Positions 1 to 5,800 of a DNA stretch of 8,845 bases are shown here, one piece after another. The position numbers and the translations under genes are program-made. Source of the stretch: an uncultured Haloferula sp. (GTDB taxonomy: Bacteria > Verrucomicrobiota > Verrucomicrobiae > Verrucomicrobiales > Akkermansiaceae); assembly GCA_946885645.1 (NCBI GenBank), contig CAMPGU010000170.1, positions 1 to 8,845 on the forward strand, read 5' to 3'. The notes beneath the pieces are model-generated. The model was not told the DNA's origin. It searched no databases and worked only from the letters and a program-made list of their open reading frames with translations. The first letter of the stretch is position 1. Each line of letters begins with the position of its first letter.

Positions 1-1
1 C

Positions 2-661
2 CCGACCGTGGCGGTAGCAGCTCCCGCCGTAGGAAGCGCTGCGGAAAAGATCGCCGCGCTGGCGGCTCAGGCGGAGAATTGGGAACCCGCGCGGCGGCTT
101 GGCACCCTGCGGAGCACCATGGTTTTCTCCACCGGGAATCCGGAAGCGGACCTCATGTTCGTGGGGGAGGCCCCGGGCTATCAGGAGGAACAGCAGCGCC
201 AGCCCTTCGTGGGCGCAGCGGGCCAGAAGCTCAACGACATCCTCAAGGCAATGGGGCTCGAACGCGAGGCCGTGTACATTTCAAACATCGTCAAATTCCG
301 CCCCGGCATGCCGGGGCAGACGACGAACAACCGCAAGCCCACGCTGGAGGAGATGGCGTCCTGCATGTCCTTCATCCGCGCGGAAGTGGAGATCGTGAAG
401 CCCCGCTGCATCGTCGCCCTTGGCGGCACCGCGGCGGAGGGCTTGCTCGGTCTCACCGGTGCGGTTGCGGCAATGCGCGGGAAGTGGCACGAGTTCGCGG
501 GGATTCCCGTGCGCGTGACCTATCACCCGGCCTATTTGCTCCACAACAACTCCGGCAGCCAGGACAAGCGCCGCGTCTGGGAGGACATGCTGGAGGTGAT
601 GGAAAAGCTCGGCCTGCCGGTCTCGGAGAAGCAGCGTGGCTACTTCCTGCCGAAGGCTTGA
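2..661 (+). CDS. Uracil-DNA glycosylase, family 4-like, lacking most Fe-S cysteines (5' partial)
   Basis: Likely removes uracil from DNA to start base excision repair. Numbering from the GTG at base 8, the sequence shows the GEAPG motif of family 4 UDGs (residues 53-57), the PFVGAAGQKL segment (66-75) that binds uracil/DNA, VYISNIVK (89-96) and the C-terminal HPAYLL motif (173-178). Canonical family 4 enzymes hold a 4Fe-4S cluster with four cysteines. Here the two N-terminal ones align with E26 and R29, the third with F97, and only C119 is kept, so a cluster is unlikely. The frame is open to the window edge and residues 1-12 are Ala/Pro/Val-rich, like the end of a linker, so the GTG at 8 may be an internal valine and the true start may lie upstream. 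It is followed 13 nt later by the asparaginase-like gene. The family call is firm; uracil specificity is inferred. Confidence 0.88.
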   Translation, partial: PTVAVAAPAVGSAAEKIAALAAQAENWEPARRLGTLRSTMVFSTGNPEADLMFVGEAPGYQEEQQRQPFVGAAGQKLNDILKAMGLEREAVYISNIVKFRPGMPGQTTNNRKPTLEEMASCMSFIRAEVEIVKPRCIVALGGTAAEGLLGLTGAVAAMRGKWHEFAGIPVRVTYHPAYLLHNNSGSQDKRRVWEDMLEVMEKLGLPVSEKQRGYFLPKA

Positions 662-674
662 CCCGCAAGTTTCC

Positions 675-1163
675 ATGCAGCCTTCCGTCCTCGTCCTCAG
701 CACCGGCGGCACCATCGACAAGGTGTACTTTGACGCCTCCTCGGAATACGAGATCGGCGAGCCGACGGTGCCGCACGTCTTCCGTGAAGCGGGAGTCCAG
801 CTTCCGTGGCGTCTGCACGGCCTGCTGAGAAAGGACAGCCTGGAAATGACCGGGGAAGATCGCGCGGCGATCCGGGCTGCATGCGAGGAAGCGCCGGAAT
901 CCCGGATCCTCGTCACCCACGGCACGGATACCATGAGTCTCACGGCCGAGGTGTTGAGGGGCATCGAGGGGAAAACGATTGTTCTAACCGGAGCGCTCGC
1001 TCCCGCCCGCTTTCGCGTGACGGATGCCGTCTTCAATCTCGGGCTCGCCCTCGGCGCGGTGCAATCGCTTCCCGCCGGAGTTTATCTCGCGATGAACGGA
1101 ACGATCTTCGAAGCCGGGAAGGTGCGGAAAAACCGCGAGGCGGGCAGGTTCGAGGCTTTGTGA
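675..1163 (+). CDS. Single-domain asparaginase-like protein
   Basis: A 162-residue protein matching only the N-terminal domain of type I/II L-asparaginases (about 330 residues). The catalytic set of that domain is visible by alignment with E. coli AnsB: T13 in TGGTID, Y25 in YEIG, T84-D85 in THGTDTM, and K152 in VRKNREAGRF, where AnsB has K162. The C-terminal domain, which in the classic enzymes completes the active site of the neighbouring subunit, is absent. From memory, a compact family with the same TGGTIDKVYFD start and VRKNRE ending exists in many bacteria, so this is probably a complete member rather than a truncated gene. Whether it hydrolyses asparagine is unknown. The ATG at 675 was chosen because the TGGTID strand follows directly; a GTG at 636 would overlap the UDG gene and add unrelated residues. 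No clear Shine-Dalgarno. Possibly cotranscribed with the UDG. Confidence 0.85.
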   Translation: MQPSVLVLSTGGTIDKVYFDASSEYEIGEPTVPHVFREAGVQLPWRLHGLLRKDSLEMTGEDRAAIRAACEEAPESRILVTHGTDTMSLTAEVLRGIEGKTIVLTGALAPARFRVTDAVFNLGLALGAVQSLPAGVYLAMNGTIFEAGKVRKNREAGRFEAL

Positions 1164-1254
1164 CGCTTTCGTTTCCCCGGCTCGCAGGGTGGGGGTCGAT
1201 CTTTCCTTGCGGGGACGGGGCTGAAGCGGCAGTTTGCAAAAATCTGCAGAAAGT

Positions 1255-1282
1255 TGTCCCGAGGGGGGCGGCTTCGTTCGTC
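1255..1282 (+). promoter_or_regulatory. Putative ECF-sigma promoter 1 (upstream of DUF899 gene)
   Basis: TGTCCCG at 1255-1261 (candidate -35) is separated by 17 nt from CGTC at 1279-1282 (candidate -10), inside CGTTCGTC at 1275-1282. The downstream flank (T, CTG and ACTCC at 1284, 1286-1288 and 1292-1296) recurs at identical spacing after promoter 2. TGTC...CGTC with a 16-17 nt spacer resembles the published ECF41/ECF42-type target motifs as I recall them. The -10 element ends 21 nt before the DUF899 start codon, leaving a short leader. Confidence 0.6.
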
Positions 1283-1303
1283 GTCCTGTGAACTCCGTAC
1301 GAC

Positions 1304-2080
1304 ATGAGCACGCAAACCGTAGAACCCGAGCGAGCCGCCACCCGGCCGGATCATCCCGTTGTCTCCCGCGAGGAATGGCTGAAGGCCCGCAGGGAGTTGC
1401 TGGACGAAGAGAAGAAATTCACCCGGCAGCGGGATACCCTCAGCGCCAAGCGGCGGGAGCTTCCCTGGGTCAAGGTGGACAAGGATTACGTCTTCGAGGG
1501 ACCCGGGGGGCAACGCTCCCTGGCCGATCTCTTCCAAGGACGCAGCCAGTTGATTGTGCATCATCTGATGTTCACGCCGGGCGACAAGGAAGCCTGCCAC
1601 GGATGCTCTTTCCAAGCCGATCACATTGGCGGCCCGCTGATGCACCTCAAGCATCGCGATGTGATGATCGTCGCGGTTTCCCGTGCGCCGTGGACCGATA
1701 TCGCGCCTTTCAAGCAGCGCATGGGCTGGGAGTTCGATTGGGTGTCCTCGTATGGGACGGACTTCAACCGCGACTATCGCGTGACCTTCACGCCCGAAGA
1801 GGTGGCGAGCGGCGAAACCGGCTACAACTACGGCACCTCGCCGTACCTTCTGGAGGAACTGCCGGGCGTTAGCGTCTTTTTCAAGGACGGGGCGGGAGAC
1901 ATTTACCACACCTATTCCACCTACGCCCGCGGTCTGGATGAGCTCCTGGATGCGAACCATTATCTCGACCTGACGCCGAAGGGCCGGGGCGAGGAAGACC
2001 CGCAGGTCTGGCCGCGCTATCACGACCGCTACGAGAGCACGGAAGGCAAGACCTGCTGCGGCGGTGGCGGCAGCTGCTAG
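1304..2080 (+). CDS. DUF899 family thioredoxin-like protein
   Basis: A 258-residue cytoplasmic protein of the DUF899 family, which has a thioredoxin-like fold and no settled function. Visible landmarks are the N-terminal VSREEWLKARRELLDEEK segment (about 20-37), RRELPWVKVDKDY (50-62), a strand followed by a C98-H-G-C101 motif in the position of the thioredoxin CxxC, SRAPW (126-130) and YHTYSTYARG near 201-210. The protein ends in an unusual tail, CCGGGGSC (C251, C252, C258), which could bind metal or take part in thiol chemistry. The start at 1304 gives the usual family N-terminus with about 20 extra residues; no Shine-Dalgarno is evident. An ECF-like promoter lies just upstream and the DUF1428 gene follows after 62 nt. 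DUF899 genes are often found near ECF sigma factors and other small domain proteins, which fits this neighbourhood. A role in thiol/redox chemistry is inferred from the CxxC only. Confidence 0.88.
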   Translation: MSTQTVEPERAATRPDHPVVSREEWLKARRELLDEEKKFTRQRDTLSAKRRELPWVKVDKDYVFEGPGGQRSLADLFQGRSQLIVHHLMFTPGDKEACHGCSFQADHIGGPLMHLKHRDVMIVAVSRAPWTDIAPFKQRMGWEFDWVSSYGTDFNRDYRVTFTPEEVASGETGYNYGTSPYLLEELPGVSVFFKDGAGDIYHTYSTYARGLDELLDANHYLDLTPKGRGEEDPQVWPRYHDRYESTEGKTCCGGGGSC

Positions 2081-2142
2081 AAAGATCTCACGTCTCCGGG
2101 GCTCTTTGTCCCCGCAACTAAACTACCCGAAAAAATATCGTC

Positions 2143-2511
2143 ATGTCACATTACGTTGATGGATTCGTTCTGCCGCTTCCCAAGGACAAGGTGGAAGTTT
2201 ACCGCGAAATCGCCGAAAAGGCCTCGAAGATCTGGATCGAATACGGCGCCCTGGAATACCGGGAATGCGTTGGCGACGATATGGAAGTGAAGGATTTGGT
2301 TCCCTTCCCGAAACTCGCGGGTGCCGGAGCAGAGGAGACCGTGGTGATCGCCTACATCGTCTATAATTCCCGGGAACACCGGGACGAGGTGAATGCGAAG
2401 GTGATGGCGGATCCCCGCCTTCAGGAAATGTGCGGGGCCGAGGGAATGCCCTTCGATTGCTCGAAAATGGCTTACGGCGGCTTCAAGTCGATCGTGTACG
2501 CGAAGGCTTGA
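2143..2511 (+). CDS. DUF1428 family protein (YbaA-like)
   Basis: A 122-residue protein colinear with E. coli YbaA: MSHYVDGFVLPLPKDKVEVYREIAEK at the start, YGALEYRECVGDD (residues 34-46), the central VVIAYIVYNSREHRDEVNAKVMADPR segment (66-91) and MPFDCSKMAYGGFKSIV near the C-terminus, where the family has MPFDxKRMxYGGF. The fold is expected to be a dimeric alpha/beta barrel. The biochemical function of the family is unknown. The start codon is preceded by an A-rich stretch rather than a Shine-Dalgarno. It sits 62 nt downstream of the DUF899 gene and may share its transcript. A 5-bp CGGGG/CCCCG hairpin at 2097-2114 without a T-run lies in the gap and is too weak to call a terminator. Confidence 0.9.
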   Translation: MSHYVDGFVLPLPKDKVEVYREIAEKASKIWIEYGALEYRECVGDDMEVKDLVPFPKLAGAGAEETVVIAYIVYNSREHRDEVNAKVMADPRLQEMCGAEGMPFDCSKMAYGGFKSIVYAKA

Positions 2512-2575
2512 GGGAAGGATCCCGACGAAGCGTCAGGCCGGGAAGGACGGATCGCCGAAAAAAATGAGGCGGAAA

Positions 2576-2602
2576 TGTCCCGGAAAGCGCCCGTCGTTCG
2601 TC
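2576..2602 (+). promoter_or_regulatory. Putative ECF-sigma promoter 2 (upstream of VOC-SRPBCC-YCII genes)
   Basis: TGTCCCG at 2576-2582 is separated by 16 nt from CGTC at 2599-2602, inside CGTTCGTC at 2595-2602. The block 2594-2616 matches 1274-1296 of promoter 1 at 18 of 23 positions, without gaps. The surroundings are non-coding and otherwise dissimilar, so the similarity looks functional. The -10 element ends 41 nt before the VOC start codon. Confidence 0.6.
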
Positions 2603-2643
2603 ATGCTGATGACTCCCACTGAAAACCAATCGAATTACAGAAA

Positions 2644-3081
2644 ATGAACGCGACTCTTACCACCACCAAGATCGAGCCTTACCTTCAATTCGGCGGCCGT
2701 TGTGAAGAGGCCCTCGAATTCTACCGCCAGGCCCTGGACGGCCAGGTGGAGATGCTGATGCGCTTCAAGGATGCTCCCGACGGCCCTTGCGAAGGCGCGC
2801 CCGAGATGGATGGTAACCAGATCATGCACGGTTCCGTCCGTATCGGCGAAACCATGCTGATGGCCACCGACTTCGGCTGCATGGAAGGCGGCGGCTCCGG
2901 CTTCGGCGGCTTTTCGCTCTCGCTGAGCGCGGCCGACGAGGCGCAGGCCAGGAAATACTTCGACGCCCTCGCCGAAGGCGGCACGGTCCATGCGCCGCTG
3001 AACAAGACCTTCTTCTCGCCGTGCTTCGGGGTGGTGCAGGACAAATTCGGCGTGAACTGGATGGTGATCGTGCCCGCCTGA
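2644..3081 (+). CDS. VOC family protein, PhnB-like
   Basis: A 145-residue vicinal-oxygen-chelate protein of the PhnB/3-demethylubiquinone-methyltransferase-like group. Landmarks are IEPYLQFGGRCEEALEFYRQAL (10-31), the strand IMHGSVRIGETMLMATD (59-75), a Gly-rich loop, FSLSLSAADEAQARKYFDALAEGG (89-112) and the C-terminal FFSPCFGVVQDKFGVNWMVI. These repeat the paired beta-alpha-beta-beta-beta units of the VOC fold. Members include dioxygenases, glyoxalases, resistance proteins and many of unknown substrate; nothing in the sequence fixes the reaction. It is the first gene of a probable three-gene operon (37 nt to the SRPBCC gene) behind ECF-like promoter 2. The start at 2644 follows an A-rich stretch and lacks a Shine-Dalgarno. 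Confidence 0.9.
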   Translation: MNATLTTTKIEPYLQFGGRCEEALEFYRQALDGQVEMLMRFKDAPDGPCEGAPEMDGNQIMHGSVRIGETMLMATDFGCMEGGGSGFGGFSLSLSAADEAQARKYFDALAEGGTVHAPLNKTFFSPCFGVVQDKFGVNWMVIVPA

Positions 3082-3118
3082 CCGCCCGCCGGATTCCAAC
3101 CACCGCCCCTCCCGGATC

Positions 3119-3664
3119 ATGTTTAAGAAAATCCTCATCGGCCTGGTAGTGCTCCTCGTCCTGCTCGCCATCGTGGTGGCGCTCCAGCCGTCGGATTTCA
3201 GGATCAGCCGCTCGGCCGCCATCAGCGCGCCGCCGGAAAAGGTCTTCGCCCAGGTGAACGAACTGCGCAACTGGGAGGCGTGGTCACCATGGGCGAAGAT
3301 GGATCCTTCCATGAAGCAGACCTATGAAGGTCCGGCCGCGGGAAGCGGGGCCGTCTCCCGCTGGGCCGGCAATAACGAGGTGGGGGAGGGCAGCATGACC
3401 ATCACCGAAAGCAAGGCCCCCGAGCAGGTGCGGATTCGGCTGGAATTCATCAAGCCGATGGCCGGCACCAGCGATGTGAATTTCACCTTCAAGCCGCAGG
3501 GAAGCGAGACGCTCGTGACCTGGAACATGGCCGGGAAGAGCAATTTCGCTGGCAAGGCTTTCGACCTTTTCATGGACATGGACAAAATGCTGGGCAGCCA
3601 GTTCGACCAAGGTCTGGCGCAGCTCAAGGCGGTCTCCGAAACACCGGACGCCCCGCGGAATTGA
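3119..3664 (+). CDS. SRPBCC family protein with N-terminal membrane anchor
   Basis: A 181-residue protein. Residues 5-22 form one uninterrupted hydrophobic helix after MFKK, with no clear signal peptidase site, so it is likely an N-in membrane anchor with the domain outside the cytoplasmic membrane. Residues 26-175 read as an SRPBCC (START/Bet v1-like, polyketide cyclase type) domain: FRISRSAAISAPPEKVFAQVNELRNWEAWSPW at its start, then GAVSRWAGNNEVGEGSMTITE and the C-terminal helix DKMLGSQFDQGLAQLKA. Such domains bind hydrophobic ligands in a deep pocket; the ligand is not predictable here. It lies 37 nt after the VOC gene and 19 nt before the YCII gene, in one probable operon. No Shine-Dalgarno is visible before the ATG. 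Confidence 0.87.
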   Translation: MFKKILIGLVVLLVLLAIVVALQPSDFRISRSAAISAPPEKVFAQVNELRNWEAWSPWAKMDPSMKQTYEGPAAGSGAVSRWAGNNEVGEGSMTITESKAPEQVRIRLEFIKPMAGTSDVNFTFKPQGSETLVTWNMAGKSNFAGKAFDLFMDMDKMLGSQFDQGLAQLKAVSETPDAPRN

Positions 3665-3683
3665 ATCTCAGACAACCATCATC

Positions 3684-4130
3684 ATGCCCCTGAAACATCA
3701 CTACCCCGTCGGTTCGGAAGCCAATCCGGAGCGCGAACCGAGCCAGTACATGTTCCTTTTCCGGCACGGAAAGTGGGATGAGGGCCTCTCCGCGGAGGAG
3801 ATCATGAAGATCATGGAGGACGTCCGCACCTGGTTCGATGCCCTGGCAAAGGCAGGCAAGGTCGCGGGAGGAAGCCCTCTCATGGAAGGCGGGAAAACCG
3901 TCCGTATCGGGAACGGCGGTGCCTCGGTGAGCGACGGTCCTTTCGTCGAATCCAAGGAAGCCGTCGCCGGGTACCTCCTGCTCAGGGTGGACAGCATGGA
4001 AGAGGCGGTGGAAATCGCGAAGACCTCGCCTCTTCTCAGACATGACGCCACCATGACCACCGAAGTCCGGGAAATCGCCCCCGAGTGTCCGGTCTATGTA
4101 CGGCTGCGGGAGATGGCTGCCGCCGTTTGA
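3684..4130 (+). CDS. YCII-related (DGPF) domain protein
   Basis: A 148-residue protein of the YCII-related family. The core starts at YMFLFRHG (22-29), continues with the helix EEIMKIMEDVRTWFDALAKAGKV (38-60), then GGSPLMEGGKTVRI, the family signature SDGPF at 83-87 followed by VESKEAVAGYLLLRVDSMEEAVEIA, and ends after TEVREI. The fold is a ferredoxin-like dimer. DGPF proteins are the typical neighbours and targets of ECF42-type sigma factors, but no sigma gene lies in this window. The 21 residues before the core are not typical; an internal ATG at 3750 would remove the conserved tyrosine, so 3684 is preferred. Last gene of the plus-strand run, ending 9 nt before the terminator hairpin. Function unknown. 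Confidence 0.88.
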   Translation: MPLKHHYPVGSEANPEREPSQYMFLFRHGKWDEGLSAEEIMKIMEDVRTWFDALAKAGKVAGGSPLMEGGKTVRIGNGGASVSDGPFVESKEAVAGYLLLRVDSMEEAVEIAKTSPLLRHDATMTTEVREIAPECPVYVRLREMAAAV

Positions 4131-4138
4131 CGACGCGG

Positions 4139-4175
4139 CTCCCGCTAGCGCCGGATCGGCGAAGCGGGAGATTTT
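4139..4175 (+). terminator. Rho-independent terminator for the plus-strand operon
   Basis: CTCCCGCT (4139-4146) pairs with AGCGGGAG (4163-4170), and inside it CGCCG (4149-4153) pairs with CGGCG (4157-4161) around a GAT loop. ATTTT (4171-4175) follows on the plus strand. The YCII stop codon is 8 nt upstream. The same DNA encodes the stop codon and last residues of the convergent GH43 gene. On the minus strand no T-run follows the hairpin, so it is probably effective mainly in the plus direction. Confidence 0.75.
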
Positions 4176-5092
4176 CCGTCGGTCATGACGACAGGGCGGA
4201 TCAGGCCCTGCTCGTCGTACCCGATCTTCTCCACCGCGATCTTCCGGCCGCCGCGGAAGGGGGCGGCCTTCCTGGCGGTTTCCCAGCGGTGATAGACGAT
4301 GAACCATTCCTTGGTGGCCGGGTTTTCCACGAAGGAGTGATGCCCCGGCCCTTGGTGTTTGGCGTCGCTTTCAAGGATGCAGCCGCGGTATTTCCAAGGA
4401 CCGGCCGGCGAGGGGGCGGTAGCATAGTGGACGGAGTAGGAGGAGTCGTTCCACCTGCCGTGGCTGTAGGAGAGGTAGTAGGTTTTTCCCCGCAGGTGCA
4501 TGAAGGGGCCCTCGGTGAATTTTTCGGGCTGTGGAATTTCCACCTCCCGTTTCAGGGAAATCATGTCGGCACCCATCTCGAAGACCCGTAATTTCGCTCC
4601 GGCGCTTCCGCCGGCGTAGAACCAAGCTTTTCCGTCGGCGGGATCCACGAAAACCATCGGATCGATGGCCTCGAAGCCGTCCCCGCCCGTCAGAAGCGGC
4701 TTGCCGGAGTCGCGGAAAGGACCGGCGGGCGAATCCGCCGTGGCGACTCCGATCCGGCTCGGGGTAGGGTTCTGGGGCCCGACGGAGTAGTAGAAGTAGA
4801 ACTTCCCGTCCTTTTCGGCGAGCGCGGGAGCCCATGCCCCGTGCCACGATGCCCCGTCCTCCTTGACCCAGGGAACCTTCCTGAGCTCGAGGATTGTTCC
4901 TGCCCGTTTCCAGGAGCGGAGATCGCTCGAGCGATAGGCGGCGAAAACCGGCTCCCGGCTGCGGGGCTCGGTGGGGTAGAGCCAATACTCGCGGCCGCTG
5001 ACGCAGGCGTGGGGGTCCGCCCCGTCCATCACGGGATTCGCGGCGAGGGGAGGGAGGTGAAGCAGGCCGATCAGGGCGAAGCGGACGATCAT
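4145..5092 (-). CDS. Secreted glycoside hydrolase family 43 protein
   Basis: A 315-residue five-bladed beta-propeller hydrolase. Residues 1-19 are a signal peptide (R4, a hydrophobic core FALIGLLHLPPLA, probable cut near A17-A18), so it acts outside the cytoplasmic membrane. The GH43 catalytic triad is readable: general base D26 in GADPHA, pKa-setting D144 in EAIDPMVFVD, and general acid E194 in FTEGPFM. Other family landmarks are HGAWAPAL (84-91), SYS near 208-210 and GPGHHSFV (248-255), whose histidine usually lies in the propeller centre. GH43 enzymes are mostly arabinofuranosidases and xylosidases on plant polysaccharides; the substrate here cannot be told. There is no accessory carbohydrate-binding module and no transporter or regulator next to it. 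It starts 66 nt after the DUF2383-like gene and converges on the YCII gene. Confidence 0.9.
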   Translation of the reverse strand: MIVRFALIGLLHLPPLAANPVMDGADPHACVSGREYWLYPTEPRSREPVFAAYRSSDLRSWKRAGTILELRKVPWVKEDGASWHGAWAPALAEKDGKFYFYYSVGPQNPTPSRIGVATADSPAGPFRDSGKPLLTGGDGFEAIDPMVFVDPADGKAWFYAGGSAGAKLRVFEMGADMISLKREVEIPQPEKFTEGPFMHLRGKTYYLSYSHGRWNDSSYSVHYATAPSPAGPWKYRGCILESDAKHQGPGHHSFVENPATKEWFIVYHRWETARKAAPFRGGRKIAVEKIGYDEQGLIRPVVMTDGKSPASPIRR

Positions 5093-5158
5093 GAGGCCGT
5101 TATTACCACCACCGGACGCCCGGATCTTGCGGATTTTCCATTTCCCGCACCGCCGGCG

Positions 5159-5638
5159 CTACACCGTCATGGGAATCGCTCCGTGGGGGTCCCGCAGCTG
5201 GTGGAGGCGGGACATGCCACCCCGCACCTCGCGGAGAAGCTCGCCGACCTCGTGCCGGAGATCTTCATCGGTGGCGGGATCGTTCCATAGCCGCAGGAGC
5301 ACGCGTTCCAGCCGGCGGTCGCTGCGCTCGCATTCGCGGGGCAGGCCTTCCCGGAAGGTGGGGAAGCGGCGGTTCACCAGACACATCCAGATCTGCTGGA
5401 ATCCCGCTTCCCGGCTGAAGCCGAAGTCCGGGGTGCCGCCGCCGGTGCGGATCAAGGTGGCGATCCGGTCTGCCTGCGCGTTCCGCTCCGCCGCCAGCTC
5501 CCGGCACAGCTTCGCGAGCATATCGGATTCCGAGATGCTCATCGCCTGCTGGTAGGAACACACCGAATCGAGCGTGCGGGTCAGGGCGGTCTGGAGGGAC
5601 ACGGAGGAAGCTTGAGTCGGAAGCCGAAGCTCGTTCAT
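5159..5638 (-). CDS. DUF2383-like (PA2169 family) four-helix-bundle protein
   Basis: A 159-residue, helix-rich, charged protein without signal or membrane segment. Residues 14-66 form two amphipathic helices (LQTALTRTLDSVCSYQQAM and LAKLCRELAAERNAQADRIATLI), followed by GGGTPDFG, F-QQIWMCLVNRRF (80-92), ECERSDRRLERVLLRLWND (102-120) and a final helix DLRHEVGELLREVRGGMSRLHQLRD. This order, especially AAER...GG.P...WM...ECER, resembles DUF2383, a ferritin-like family of unknown function. Identity is remote, and clear di-iron ligands are not apparent. The frame stays open upstream to 6178, but the ATG at 5638 is chosen because a GGGG stretch precedes it and the upstream extension is only antisense of the oxidoreductase gene. 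It is separated by 161 nt from that gene, so it may have its own promoter. Confidence 0.6.
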   Translation of the reverse strand: MNELRLPTQASSVSLQTALTRTLDSVCSYQQAMSISESDMLAKLCRELAAERNAQADRIATLIRTGGGTPDFGFSREAGFQQIWMCLVNRRFPTFREGLPRECERSDRRLERVLLRLWNDPATDEDLRHEVGELLREVRGGMSRLHQLRDPHGAIPMTV

Positions 5639-5757
5639 CCCCGCACGTTTGCAGGTGCCATGCCGAAAGTCATCCGGGGGGAAATCCTGAGGGGAAGTCT
5701 CGGCGCTGCAAGTGTTCCACGGAAGGGCACCTGTTAGGGAATACCCGGGAAACCGAA

Positions 5758-5800
5758 GCAATCTGCAATCCCTCGCGCTCCCGCGTAGCGCTTTGCAATC
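5758..5800 (-). repeat. GATTGC direct repeats around a small hairpin
   Basis: On the plus strand GCAATC occurs at 5758-5763, 5765-5770 and 5795-5800; the last two are TGCAATC repeats 30 nt apart. Between them GCGCT (5775-5779) and AGCGC (5787-5791) can form a 5-bp hairpin with a 7-nt loop. It starts at the stop codon of the oxidoreductase. It could be a regulatory site for the DUF2383-like gene, a weak transcript end or one copy of an interspersed repeat. Confidence 0.35.

Noticed and set aside
2097..2114. CGGGG/CCCCG hairpin after DUF899 as a terminator
   Set aside because: The stem has only 5 bp with an 8-nt loop and no following T-run.
2107..2142. A third TGTCCC (2107-2112) with CGTC at 2139-2142 before the DUF1428 gene, as a third ECF promoter
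   Set aside because: The start-to-start spacing is 32 nt instead of 23-24, and CGTC abuts the ATG, so it cannot work as the -10 of that gene.
5652..5733. Inverted repeat CAGGTGCC / GGCACCTG separated by 66 nt
   Set aside because: An 8-bp match across about 160 nt can arise by chance, and no linked promoter or hairpin is convincing.
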